The translations under genes and the position numbers were made by a program. Shown in pieces: positions 13,704 through 26,894 of a DNA stretch of 64,000 nt (its first letter is position 1; each line of letters opens with the position of its first letter). The stretch spans positions 36,297,120 through 36,361,119 of the forward strand of contig OY740769.1 of the NCBI GenBank assembly GCA_963513935.1. Direction: 5' to 3'. The DNA comes from Aphrophora alni. Taxonomy: Eukaryota; Arthropoda; Insecta; Hemiptera; Aphrophoridae. Below the pieces are notes generated by a model, which had not been told where the DNA came from, did no database searches, and saw nothing but the letters and a program-made list of their open reading frames with translations.

Positions 13704-16190
13704 GTTTTATCCACAGTGTGCAATATAATTTCTTAAATATGTCTATAGATTTGTGAGAAGCTTTATTGATTGGTTGTTTATACCTTAACAATTAATATTC
13801 ACAGGGATAGATTGACATAATTGGATCAATCTTAGTATATTAATAGATAGTATTATTTGAACATGAGTCACACTTTAATTTTAATATGTATAAACAATAT
13901 ATCCAACATGTATGATACAAATTATAAAACATATTTTGTGTTGGAAAATCATCATTTTGAAAATTGAAGAACAATTAAATATAATTTAAAATTTTATGAA
14001 AAATAACGTAATATTTGAGTTAACAACATATGATATTTCATATAACATAATCAAATCATTGAATTACTATTGAACAATTAAGTTCATTTAACAATGCAGA
14101 ACTTATTTTGTTTCACGCTAAATATGGGTTCAGTTATATTGTAATATTGAAATACATTTTTGCTATAATCGTTATAAATCCTTAATGGTTTTATAACAAT
14201 ACTGATTCTGGACTTTTAATTCCTACGTAATTGTAATATGTAGGAACAATTTACATACAGTATATATACATATAATGTATACAACGTAAGTTATTACAAC
14301 ATAACTTAAGATTCATTATGTTTGATGTCGTATGAAATCCATTGTTTTCTTGATAAATTTTCTAAGTCTTACAGTTTATAATTAGTCCGTAGTAATGTAC
14401 CCTGGTAATTACATACCAGAGAATGTATTAATAAATGCATTATAATTTTAAAAGGCATTTAAAAAAAGTTTCGATATACATTAGGTCTACTTTTTATTTG
14501 AATAATGTAGATTGAAAATGGCTGCAAATAATAAATGTAGCTTATTATTATAACAGACTACAAATATTAATAACTTATGGGCTCAAAAGTAATATATATA
14601 CTTAACTTAAGTTATGACGAACAAAATTTGATGAACGTAATTTTTGTTCGTCAAATTTTCAATAGCCCAAAAGCAGCTACTCTCACAAGCCAACGATTTT
14701 GGTGGAGTAATTCATAATTAAATTTTACCTAAATTCATAAGTGTTCCTTTTGAAATATCGGTATTTTATTTGTAAGTTATGTTACCAAATCAAACGATTA
14801 ACTTTAAAAGTTTTCTTTTACATTTTGCAATGTATGAGCTCATTCTGCAAGTCTATTTTGACTATGAAAAAAACAATATAGTAGGAGTAGGCTAGTGGAT
14901 AACGTAATGCGAAAACCAGTAAAATATTGTTGAATGATCTAATTACGAGGAAAGGTTCAAAATATAGTAATTATTTGAATTACAATCAGCAAGACTTGAG
15001 GTTAATTCAATCATTATACGAAATAAAAAATAAAAAAACAATATTATATTATATTATTATTAATATATATTTATTTTGCAATTTTAGGTAAGAATTTCAT
15101 TCCAAAAAATTAGACTACAAAGTCATTTTACACAAATTATACGCTTCTTTTTGTTTAAAAATAAATAAAAATAGATAAGAATAATTTAAGTTACATTAAA
15201 CATTATTACTTTTATAGAAACATAATTTTATTAAATATTAATTTATTACCATATCAACCAATAAGTCATTTCATTTTCAATGCACTTGCATAACTTGCCT
15301 TACATAATATCCCGTAAATAATTCTTAAGTCATTTATTACGGAGGACAATTGTTTTCCTCTTCGCTTCAAGGCATAAATAAAAGCATAAAACTTACTTCC
15401 GATCCTCCCTATATTACAAGGTATGAAGTCACGTTTATTTTATTTGTTGACATAAATTATACACGTACTTGTTGTAAATGTGTTTTCATCCAGATATTAT
15501 TTATGAGGGCACAGTTTCATGGTTGCTTTGTCTCTGATGAATTTACTGTTATTTCCCACAAGCTTTATGGTTTTTGTATTATATACACGTAGTTACGTAA
15601 CGTTCTTCATAAGTATGTTGTAATATATTCACACTTTGTCTTACTCAACATCACACTAAGGGTAAGATTGAAATATAATTATTATGGTACACATTTTTAG
15701 ATCCCTTTTCAATGATGGAAGATCCATTTAAAACTTTTTCCTTTAATATAACCTAATTATATTATATTTAGTACACGATTTATGATACTGGAATAAAACA
15801 AAATCTTTGGGGTTTTAGCGAAATAATAGAGCAAGTATGTTTAAGTATGGTTTATGTAGGCTATTATATTAGTCCTACGTTTTATTGTTACACATCTGTA
15901 TTTGAAAGTAAGGTTACAAGAATTAAATCTGATATTAGGTTGAATCGTACAGTCTTTTTAATTGTACATTTGGATAATTATGAATTTATTTGTCACATTC
16001 TAAGTTCCAAGTGAGAGATGATTTTATTCCATCTTGTCGTATCCATGAAATCGGCGAATCTTAACGTGATATGTGAAGTACTGCCGTTATTATGCAATAA
16101 TGATTATAGTTCACCGACCACGTTCAGGTAGGCAGCTATTATTACTTTCATGTGTTAGTGTCAGTGTCAGTGTTTATGTGTAAGTTATTT
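13704..16190. other. AT-rich noncoding stretch, no gene seen
   Basis: It contains a short hairpin (arms 14615-14626 and 14642-14653, TGACGAACAAAA and complement). An 80-codon ORF at 15350-15592 shows no recognisable domain and is treated as chance. Confidence 0.55.
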
Positions 16191-16204
16191 AAAAGTACGA
16201 CGAT

Positions 16205-16310
16205 CTCTTAGAAGTAAATAGGACCAGATGATGGAGTTACGGCTCCGAAACATGTCGTCATAAAAGATACGACAAGAAGTCACAAACGGGTCTTAGGAAG
16301 GTAATATTAT
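16205..16310 (+). ncRNA. Degenerate hammerhead-like motif, probable Penelope-like element relic
   Basis: At 16224-16262 the sequence reads CAGATGA, then a GGAG...CTCC stem, then GAAAC, a short loop and GTC. That is the order of the hammerhead ribozyme core (CUGAUGA, stem II, GAAA, short stem III, cleavage triplet GUC). Short-stem-III hammerheads of this form are known from Penelope-like retroelements. The conserved U of CUGA is A here, and I see no good stem I from flanking bases, so activity is unlikely. No reverse transcriptase trace was found nearby. Confidence 0.4.
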
Positions 16311-17674
16311 TATTAATAATTAATAGTAACTTGGTACCACTATTATGCAATGAAAAATGTTTTGCTATGCGATCAACCAGTTTCTCTTGTGATAAGACGC
16401 AGATGTCATACATTGGTGTGTATTCTGAAGACACTAATTCACAACCGGTCGGCATATATACCAGTTTATTACAGTTTAAAGCGACAACTGATTGAGTAGC
16501 AAAACAATAATTTGTGGCTGTTTTCTTAGGCTATGATATAATAAAGGCTTTTTAATAAAGTAAAACATTTTTAGAATTGTATTGTCTGACGATTACTTTA
16601 ATATCAATGATACAATGATAGCAAAGTTAACATTAAGACAACATAAAGTATTTGAAACTGAAATAAAGTATTTAATAACTGATCGTAATAAGATCTTAAT
16701 TCGCTTACATTTTCATGTCCAAATTCGTTATCACTCGGAATATTTCTTTGTTACAATATTGTAGATCCAGTAAGTGTAGATGCTTTACGGTACGGAAAAA
16801 GAATGCAGGATTTTGATATGGGATTCTGTGTCGTAGAATGTACTCCGGAATAAAGAACATCCAATGTTGTTGTCTGTCGTATCAACAAATCCTATTATAT
16901 GCATAATTTAATACACCACCAAATACCAGAACTTAGTATATTTATTAGGATCTTTTTTTTTCTAGGCTCTTTTATGTATAGACTTGATCTTGTTTCTGCA
17001 CAAAATCTCTAAAACGAGATGAGACGAGACTAGTTTATCCATTGGTAGAGTTCTACGTAAAACAACATATATTCTTCAATAAACGTTTAATATTTACAGC
17101 GCCAATAGAATATTTCCATCTTCAACTGTATTAAAAAAACTTCTTGTTTTGAGAATATACTTTGAGAAAAAAACCCTAACGTTATTACATCAAATTTCTG
17201 TCTGTTTAGTGTCGTGAATAGTATCCAAATTAAGTTTATAACAATCTAATTGTAGCAGTCTGCTATGGTTTGTTGTTACAATATATTAAAACTAGATAAA
17301 TATATAATCTGGCTCTGGTCTATAATTTATTTTAAATACAAGATTTTAACAATGTTAAACAATATTGTTACTCAATAAACAAACAAACATGTGGAAAATA
17401 TACATTTATCACAATAATTTGTATGTTTCTTCGTCATTTATCTTACAATAGTTGTCTAAAATAATAAATTACAGCTCATAAAAGTGATTAATACTGCCCA
17501 CATAAATCAATATACAAAAGTTTGGTAATGTTTTTTAAAGACATGTAAAGTAATTGTCTTATAATTATGAATCTATAATGAAGATTTTAATCGTTTATCT
17601 AAGGTCAAAACTTATGTCTTCATCACTGTTTTGTGAATGTTTTTTTGCAAGGAAAAATTAACCAAAGTAAGAAT

Positions 17675-17700
<26 letters not shown>
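17675..17700. repeat. (TA)13 microsatellite, left border of LTR-like block
   Basis: A pure TA run stops directly before the GC-richer block that follows. A matching array lies on the far side of that block. Confidence 0.9.
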
Positions 17701-17702
<2 letters not shown>

Positions 17703-17706
<4 letters not shown>

Positions 17707-18975
17707 CATACCGAAATAGAAAGCTCCAAAGGTCAGTACCCGGCAGGCCATAAATCGTCAAGACATGAAAGGATTGACGGACATAAAAAAAAATGTTTCA
17801 ACAGGGAAACAACGCACCCAAACCGCAAGTGAATCAGTTCAGAAATAACGTCCAAAAATTAAAACTAACCAATGGAAGAAGAGCATCATGACGCTGTTTT
17901 AAAAAGAGGAGAACTTATAAATAAGGGTAAAAAGGGAGGACACGTGGTTCTTTTTAGGTATTTTGGTTCCGACGTCGTATTAGAAGGTTGTTCCGGGGAA
18001 GTGTTTCTCCTGATCGAAAGAGTTAAGTGTTTGTGAAGGACTTTGCCTATCCTATTCGTCGTTTTTCTTTTTTAATAGAACTGTTAAGTTTATAAAAGTC
18101 AATAAAAAGTTATCCGTCGTTTTAAAAACTAAAAGAATCGTCGTATTAAAGTATAAGAAGTCTTCGTGGTCGTTAAGTGAGATAAGTGTGAAGTTTAAGG
18201 AGTCATCGTCGTATTAAAGTTAAATCAGTGAGAAGCAGTAACGTCGTAAGAATTAAAAGCATCATCGTCGCAAGAGTGAGTGAAGAAAGGTGTAACCCGC
18301 GATTGGGATCATCTACGGGAGAGGCAAACCATCCAACCATCACGCAATCTTCGAGAGAACCACGGAACGAGAACAACCCAAAAAACTGGAAAGGAACACG
18401 TCAATTGATAAGTAGAACTTAAAGGACAATACATTTAATAAATTACCACCAAATTTTGTTTTTTGTAATAATAAAATAAATTATAGCCACCTAAGAACCA
18501 ACGAACCCCAATAGAGATTTAAATTAAATTCAAGTAAATAACCTTCAGTTAGCCGGAGCAAATATTTTATAAAGCTAATTAAAATTAGAGTCAAAATTAA
18601 ATACAAATTAAATTGATGCATTCTTAAATTCCTTGTTTTAGACTAAGTTGTTTAGGATAAGAATTTATAGTGAAGTTGTACCTAGTTTAAGCTGTATTAT
18701 AAAATTGTAGAATAAGATATTAATCAGTAATATTTTGAGCATCAAGGTAAAAATTATGTTTAAATGATTAAAAAATTAATATTTAAAAGAGTTAATTATT
18801 CAATATGTTTAATTAAAATTGAGTTATAATCCCACATGTTTTGAGTGTTATTATTTTAATCAATTGTCAAATAACTAACGAACTAATAACCAAATGAATC
18901 ATAATAATATTAATAAATAGTAAAAAGAAATATAGGAGAGTTTTCCTATATTTAGGCGACCAACGTGTAGCAAAT
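17703..18975 (+). mobile_element. LTR-like retroelement fragment (candidate)
   Basis: A block of more complex sequence sits between two (TA)n arrays. It contains a TATA box (17916-17925, TATAAATAAG), then GC-richer sequence with repeated CGTCGTATTAAAGT motifs, AATAAA-type signals around 18468, and a small hairpin at 18931-18950. Right after that comes GGCGACCAACGTG, which resembles the primer-binding sites that follow the 5' LTR in Ty3/gypsy-like elements. No TG...CA ends, no second LTR copy and no gag/pol were found. It could be a solo LTR with a stub of leader, or an unrelated repeat. The 64-codon ORF at 18228-18422 has no recognisable domain. Confidence 0.4.
17916..17925 (+). promoter_or_regulatory. 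TATA box candidate
   Basis: TATAAATAAG lies about 25-30 nt upstream of a CACGTGG-containing stretch, as expected for the U3/R boundary of an LTR. It is the only well-formed TATA element in a GC-richer context here. Confidence 0.4.
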
Positions 18976-19006
18976 AACTAATAAAAAAAAGAGAACGTCT
19001 TAAACG

Positions 19007-19011
<5 letters not shown>

Positions 19012-19072
<61 letters not shown>
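19012..19072. repeat. (TA)30 microsatellite, right border of LTR-like block
   Basis: About 30 uninterrupted TA units. With the array at 17675 it brackets the 1.3-kb block as if that block had inserted into a TA tract. Confidence 0.95.
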
Positions 19073-19075
<3 letters not shown>

Positions 19076-22020
19076 AGAGAAATTTACAATATAGCTTGAA
19101 AAGTGTTTTATTACTTACGGGGAAAAACATATATTATAAATTTATATTTTACCAAGAAATGATGCCATAGTGTATTAACATTTTTCTAAAAGAAATGTGA
19201 GCACATACAAGATTTTTGAAACATGTCTCGTTGCCAACTTGCATTGGACGTAACCGTGATTAACCCACGATTAACCGTGAAACAATGATGCGTTGTTCAG
19301 TTTGATGTACTTTATAAGTTTACTCATTCTCAACCCTATAAACGTTGATAAAAATAATAAATGCATTCTATTTTTATATTGCTCATATAAATAATTAAAC
19401 AGGTTTTTATTGTTTGAAACTAAACGTTCATATTCAGAAAGTGCAAATCTAATACCCCAAGTTTTCATCAACAAAGTTTAGAGATTTGTTGCTAAACTAC
19501 ACAAAAATAGGATTTAAATTTAGTTGTAATCAATTTGTTACTTCAATAAAATGAAAATATTTATCAGACAAAATCTTCTTTTAGTTTATCATATGAATGA
19601 AACTAACTCAGTATTACATTATACGTAATTCATATTGGGACACCACGACATACTAGAGGGTGTTATAGAGCAAGTCATTCTTTAGGCCTAACATATTGCT
19701 GTCTTGTTGTTCTACCAAAACAGGAAATTGTGTTTCCCCAGAGTACAATGTGTGTCAGTCAAACTAATTTAACTATTGTTATTTATCATGGGTTCAGTTT
19801 AAACCAAGTAACATTGCTTGTGACAATAACTGTTTCACTGTAGTAAAGTATTGTAGCTTCCATCTAAATATGTTAATCCAAGTTTCTATTTTTTCCACTA
19901 CTTCACACAATAAAATCAGAAAACAACATTTGTAATTGAAATTTGCCATTTCAAATATATTGTATTTTTCCTTTTTAAATAATACTTTTAAACGCTTTTT
20001 TTATTTCCTTCTATTCCGTGCAGTCCTTAAGTTAAAGGATTGGCTCTTGTATGAGAAACTTCCCTAATTATTTGAGATTCAATGGATAATGCCTGCAACT
20101 GCTGACTACAATGTAACTGATAAATTTAAGACATGTAATAGCACAAATAGTTTCTGTACAGAACTGATGTCAGATGCATAAAGCGAAATATGCTATTAAC
20201 TCTATTCCTAAAGGATAATCGAATCTTTCACAGTTGAAGTGATTAATTTCCGGACAGGCTTTGATCTTCTAGGGGTTAGTTTTCATATTCATTGAGGTTT
20301 GAGATTTAATTAATTTTGGTTGATAAATTGTATTGTGCAGACATTGTTTCCTCATAGCTTCTAGTGTTTTTGTGATTTCAAAATAAAATATATTTAGCTT
20401 ATCTATAAAAGTTATTTGTTGCTAGTTTTATTTTCAAATAGATAGCGAATAATAATTTTATTTTTATTATTAATATTCAGCGGTTTTTAATGTCTTGGAT
20501 GTACTACTGTAATGACAAGGGATAAAAGTGTATATGAACGCGATAGTTTAAGAGAAGCATCAAAATTACTTTACTGCTACTATGTGTTTGAAGCCCAGTC
20601 TTAAAAGTAAAACACTAAATGTCATTGTAACAACGTCGTAACAAATTTATTTTTATTGTTCAATGAAATCTTTGCATTTGTTTCACAAATTGATAATTAT
20701 AGAAACTACTACACAATAATTTTTTTTAATTAAATCATTGAACATAAAAGCAGAACGGTCTTAGTTTACTTATAAGTATCAAGATTAGAGATTTATATTT
20801 GTTATCACTATCAGTTTTTTCTGTGTGTGCTTTATAAGTTTTAAAAGAATCAGCTCATACACAATAATGTCAAAACCCTGTGATTCAATTACTGACCTCA
20901 GTATATTTATACTTATAACGAAAATCTGTTTATCTATAACGCATATTTAAATATGTGGTTACCAACTTTCTTGAATTTTCTAAAATTTCATTAAGAAAGT
21001 AAAAATCATATACCAATGTACTTGTAAATTTATATTATTGGTGGGGGGGGGAACTCATATTGGTTGGAACGAAATCCGTCATCCATTGAGAAGATATTAC
21101 TGTATTTCTATATGTTACCATGTCCATAGCGGTACAAATTAAAGAGCATAGAACATTCTAAATGTAGTTTACTTTTGGTAGGGTTGAATTTACGTCATAT
21201 CAATACGTCTTCGCTGCAGTATAGCCTAGTACAAATCGCTCTCAAACATTTTCTCTACTTTATGAGATTAATTTATTAATTGACAACTGTAAGCGCAGAT
21301 AGACACAAAATTAGACTAAAAAAGATCAAATGTAGTAAAACCATAAATATATTAAACGAAACCATAGAAATAAAATACAAATACCATTGATTGGATATTA
21401 AAATTGCATAATCAATATGCCGTTAAATTAAAATCTTCTCTCAACTTTAAATTAGATCTACTGGTTATTTGTTACTCTTGCTAAATTCACATTATTATTA
21501 AGCTTGTCCATCAGGCCTCCTAACTCACGTAGAGCAACTCCCACTCGTTGACTATAATTAGGTAAATTAAATTAATTGTATCTTTTACTTTAGTCTGAAA
21601 TAAATCAAATGTAAATAAAGACCCAAACTGATTGAAAATAAATTGGATTTGAAACGTAGTCTAGAAACATTTCACTATTTGTGAGTCAGTGTTACTAAGC
21701 TTTAAGCTTTAATTGAAATGGAAACAAGTAACACACAATAAAATTATATTTACCTAATATGTATTGAGTTACTGTAAAATATCGCAAAAAAAGTTAACAT
21801 TGACACAAGAGAATTTAGTTTTTTTAAGTTACTACAAAATATCGCAAATAAAGTTTTAAAATGTCTGTTACAAACTTCCATTTAAAATTATACCACTTAC
21901 AGTATATAACGTTGATTTTTAATTACGTTTTTTATAAATAACTACAATTATTTAATACTACTCTTTTTCCTTACAAAGCATACAAAAAAGAGAATGTAAA
22001 AAAAAATATAAAAAATCAAT
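19073..22020. other. AT-rich noncoding stretch, no gene seen
   Basis: No ORF has recognisable content and no element boundary was found. A G9 homopolymer lies near 21045. Confidence 0.55.
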
Positions 22021-22034
22021 AGCTCAGTATTTCC

Positions 22035-22165
22035 ATTGATATGCGTTAATTTCCCCCGAGAACACTAAGGTGTTAGTTTGTCTACCGCCTTGTTCACAGG
22101 TTCAAAACCCTAGAGGCAGAATCAGTAGGCTGGCCTCTCTGCTTATGAGATAGATTTACACAAGT
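22035..22165 (+). mobile_element. Possible degenerate tRNA-derived SINE
   Basis: GGTTCAAAACCC (about 22099-22110) fits the RNA polymerase III B-box pattern GWTCRANNC. It is preceded by TTTGTCTACCGCC, as in tRNA-related SINE heads. A convincing A box, a poly(A) or simple-repeat tail and a target duplication were not found. It may be a decayed SINE head or a chance B-box match. Confidence 0.3.
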
Positions 22166-22979
22166 TAAGTCCCATGTAATAACTATCAATATATAATATA
22201 TTAAATACCATTAAATAATTGGATTGCTACTAACAAAAGGTTAAGTTCAAAAATATATACATAATATTATGTGTCTAACACATATTAAGGAAATTCATTT
22301 TTCTTTAGAAAGGATATATATATTTTTCCAACGACTATTTCTGGAACTAAAGTTGACATTTCTTACATGCAATTTCCTAAATTGTAAAATTACATATTGG
22401 CTAAGCATAGTTTTAATTCTATCTTGATATTTAAGAATGTGCTATTGAATTTATTTAGGACCTTGGCGTTTGGGATCCAATGTTTAGCAAAAAAATTAAT
22501 ATTCCTTTCATAATAACTAGTCAGTAGCAGATTATTTTTATTTTGTGGTTTAATATATTCATTTTTAATTAACCAATGAATTAAAAGGTTTATTTAGTTT
22601 ATTGTTTTTGATTTATAAGTAGTTATCTTAAATTTAGATATTTTGATTTGCGGTAATGTTGTTTTGCATTATTACAATATAGTTTCTTCTTTTTTAATAA
22701 ATTTAAAGGGCAAAACAAGCTTAGACGAGGAAATGGCCTCACGCACTTGTACACATAAGCAAGTAACATTCATACACATAATTTAGGGCTGAAGATATTG
22801 AAACCCAGAACCGAAATTTTTAATTTTATTAAAACTGCTCCAACGAATTGATAAAATTTTAATATCTAAATACCCTAACAAAATGTTTTGTTTGCCATGT
22901 TTTCAAAATTGAGGGTTCAAATGTTATCTTTCAAAGAGAAAATTAACTGTGAGTTTCGATGTAAAGAGTCAATCAGTTC

Positions 22980-23830
22980 TTATTGAGCGCATGAAATTTT
23001 AAATATCCTTTTATTTGATTTTAAATTGTATATTTTCTGTTCATATTTTATTTTACATAATACAAAAACTTAAATTATTACATTGAAAGTGAAAGTGAGT
23101 ACACAAGATCTGATTTTCGGATGGGTTTCAAACATTTTGGAATGTGTGTGACAAATGTAAACAAACGGTAGTTTACAGTAGTAATTTCATTAGAGCTAAG
23201 CAAAGTTGGTAGATTTAAAAAATATATGTATTTAATTTAATAAAAATATATGTAATAATTAGCTTTTGCAAATTAATTGTTGAAAGTGCATATGGTTTAA
23301 CATTGGTATTTAGTATAAAGAAAAACAATTTCTATCAGTTTTAAAGTATAGGCTACCAATAACTACTTGTTTAATGTCAGAGTTCATTTCCTTTAAAATC
23401 AACACAAAAAAGCAATGAAACATTCAACACAGTAGACTGTACAGCTCTACTTAAAATGTGTTCACATTCAACAAGACTGCACTCTGTCTCTATACCCTTG
23501 TAGTCTTTTATGTGTATTCATGCTATGTCTTGTTGACTGATTAGGAATATATTGTTTATAAATACAAAATTTACTAATTATCTTTCTATGCATTATAATA
23601 ATAAATAAAGAACGATGCAATTCTTCATAATTTTCTCTATATCCCAGATATGTATATATCCCAGAATCTCTATAAAGATTGCGTGTAATATCCAGAAGAC
23701 ATAATGAAATTTTCTCTTCGTGTTTTACATATAAACCTGCATTGTTCACTTTGAGTTATTGGTTTTGAAAACCTGCTTTGATTACGACTGAAGAATTCTA
23801 TACCGCAAACTAGATATACATAATGCGAGT
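22980..23830 (+). repeat. Duplicated block A1 (paralogue of 55680-57020)
   Basis: Several shared stretches lie in the same order as in block B1. Examples are a TTTGAAACATTTTGGAAT-like string, TTTCCTTTAAAATCAACA followed by an AAAGCAAT...AAACATTCAACA run, CTGCACTCTGT, CTTGTTGACT, TGTTTATAAATA, and at the far end TTATTGGTTT..GAA.CCTGCTTTG. Identity by eye is moderate, with many indels, implying an old duplication. No coding function was recognised; the 93-codon minus-strand ORF inside it is not conserved in copy B. Confidence 0.7.
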
Positions 23831-25949
23831 ATAGTCATCCATTGAAACACTACGAGAGTGGAAGAAAATATGATTCATAGGGAAATAACACGTAATATGT
23901 TTTTAAGGTTAAAGTTGAAAGATATTTAACTACATATATTTATTTAAATTTATTGTCTTTATGTTAACAGAACAAATATTGTATGAAAGATATACGGTTA
24001 CCATTATACCTGGAGACATAATATTATCTAGTTATATTTATACATAACACTTACATCCAACTCTCGTAGTAATTTACATTATAAAATGTTCTGTAATGCA
24101 TAGGATAGAGGACGGAACAGTTATTATTTTATTTATATCCTGAAAAACTTTAACAATAAGTTATGTCTGCAATTTACGTTTTCACTATAGTTTAAGAAAA
24201 TATATACTTGGTATTTATTGCATCCAGGAATGGTACAAACTGTTTACATTTTTTTATTAAAAGGCTAGATCATGATTTTAGCCCTGTCATATTTTAATTA
24301 TGTTACTCTATAAGCAGGGACGGTGTTTTTACATGTCGTATCTTGTATGATGTTCTAATTTTGACACTTAAAGGTGATGAGATCGTCTTGTAATCAGTCG
24401 ATATTACTTCGTTCTGATAAATTCACGGTACTGATACTACACATCTAAGGTTGGACAGCCTTATAATAATATCATTTTTTTAATAATACGACCATTCCAT
24501 TTGAAAACCAGCACTTGATAGAAGGTCATTACATTCAAGGAAAGTTGCGTTTTAATTAAGGATATAAACGATCGTCAATACTAGCTCATAGTAAACTATA
24601 AAACAAAATAATAAGTTCATAGATTTATAGAAATAATGAAAGTATTTTTTCTAATCTTAATCACCTATTTAAACTCTAAATATTGAAAAGAATAGTTGTA
24701 TGGACCAAGGGTTAATAGATTTCACAAAATAAACCCACTTAAGCCTCTGTACACATCTCTTCACTACACAGTAATTTTATAAGTGATTAGTGAATGTAAA
24801 TTTTGTAGCCGCCTTGATCTGAGGCGAGAGAGACATCTTGCAGAATAAGACAATGATTGACAAAAGGTTAATGAGAAATGAAAATCTCACTCAATGTGGA
24901 AACATATATGTATTCTAATTCTAACGTCAACACGCGTTTAAAATGAATCTTTTATTTTAATCACGTCTGATGTATCGTCTCTAATTTCTATGACTGCACA
25001 ATACGAGAATACGGTAAACCAAATAAAACGGGAATTAGTTGTTGTGGGTATTTAACCTTCAGGATATAATCTATAAAACTCATAATGTTTTGTAAATTAA
25101 AATTATTAAAAAAATTCAATTTGATAAATTGAGCTAATGCAGCGTTTACAGCAAAACTAAGCAATGTGAAATTTGTTCCGATATTAACACAAGAATAGGT
25201 AAGGATATTAACATTTCATTTTTAATCTTTCAATAGCCTACGGGTAAGGGAGGTGTCTTTCAATGGACTCATAGGACTCGAGTGAGATGACGTTTCAATA
25301 TATTTTATATTAGTTGAATAGTTGAAAACTTAACGACGGTTTCAGAATGGGCCCAAAAAATAATATTTGTCCAATGTATTACAACATTTCAACTAAATAT
25401 AACTTATTTATACGAAAAAGTTAAACTTACGATTCTGCACCTAATATACAGGACTTAAAGGACTATATAAAAATTGAAACTTTTAATAAAACTTATGTTT
25501 CAGAATATGATCTTCTAATTTCCAACCTTGAATTAAATATTTTAATCTTGTAATGAAGATGAAATACTGTATACTATAGACCAAATACTTATCGGTAAAT
25601 AATTGAATGGATGGTAAACATATACAAATTTTGTTTCAACGACATAAATATATTGAGTTTTTAGTTTGGGTACATTGTACAATATTATTGGAAAACCCGT
25701 TTTTCTGCAATAGAGAAATTTATGAGATCACGTTAGCGTTATTATGAACTTGCTATAAAGATTATTTTAAGCTTGTAACATGATACAATAAATATTTATT
25801 ATTATATGAACCTTCGTGATATTTTTTAAAAGATGTCTCTCTGTGGTATGATTAAAAAAACAGTATCTCAAGAACTAGAGATCTAAAAAAGTCCACATAT
25901 TAACATGTGTGAAACATGCATTGAATAAACTGACGCCATACTAAATGTC

Positions 25950-26894
25950 TGCAATAAGACATTTGTGGAATTACAAGTTACGATGTATCCTACATTATAT
26001 TGTATATTATACGATTTCTATTGTCGCGGTGAGTACTGTGACAACATGATAGAGAAATTAATTTCGCATTCAAACTTCATAACTCAGAAGTTATTTACAT
26101 ATAAAACAACGTTCAGGCTAAATGCACACTTTAATAGATATACTAAGTCAAATACCGGTCTGATGGAAATCTAAGATGAACGATTAAGTCTCGCATAAAG
26201 CATCCCCAGAAAGTTACCATCTGGTCAGTAATTGTTGGTGCTAAAGTATTAAACCCATTATAAAATACGGTAATTTAACAGGAGATTCCTAGCCTAACTT
26301 ACTTATTGGTTGTCAATAATACCATCAATTCAAACTTATTGGCCAATTTTCAACACTTTGTGGTTTCTATAAGACGGGGAAAACACTACCATAGTACTCA
26401 TTGGAAGTAAGACAACTCTTGGCCAACGCATTTCCACAAATATGGATTTGTAGCAGTGGACAATTGAATGGCCTGCTAAGTCATCAGCTCTTTGATTACA
26501 TATTTTTGAGGGTATGCTTTAAAACAAGATGTTTATCAGACTAAATCTTGTAATATAAATTGATTGAAAAATCGTATTATTATTGAGGGATTAATAAATA
26601 TAGGTAATGCAATGAAAAGTATACATAACTGCACAAGGGAATCATTTTGAGAATTTATTGTAACACTCTGAGGTAAAAAAATAAAATAAATTTGTAAAAT
26701 CATTCGTACACTGAATGTTTATTATTTTATAAAGTGGAATTTTATTTTATATGTTAGTTTTATACCGAAATTCTTTAAAACTTATTTTGTTGAATAATAA
26801 AAATTAACTAAAGTTATATATGGTTGTGTAGTTATGAAATACTTTCGTTTACTTGTTTTTTTTTGTTTTTTTTCACTTTTTAGAACACCCTGTA
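25950..26894 (+). pseudogene. Decayed mariner-like (IS630/Tc1-mariner superfamily) transposase
   Basis: In pieces across all three plus-strand frames the sequence reads as a C-terminal transposase. First comes EYCDNMIEKL and LFTYKTTFRLNAHFNRY (about 26030-26140), matching the family pattern LFSDEATFHLNGxVNRHN with the catalytic Asp lost. Next is HPQKVTIWSVIVGAKV (about 26201-26248), then YSLEVRQLLANAFPQIW (26396-26446) and IEWPAKS (about 26465-26485), matching the conserved RWIG..GPIEWPxRSPDLTPLDFFLWG region. Several frameshifts and stops separate these blocks. The 3' end is probably at 26885-26894, ACACCCTGTA, a typical TA-flanked terminus. The N-terminal DNA-binding region and left terminus were not recognised. 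It is a dead element. Confidence 0.7.
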
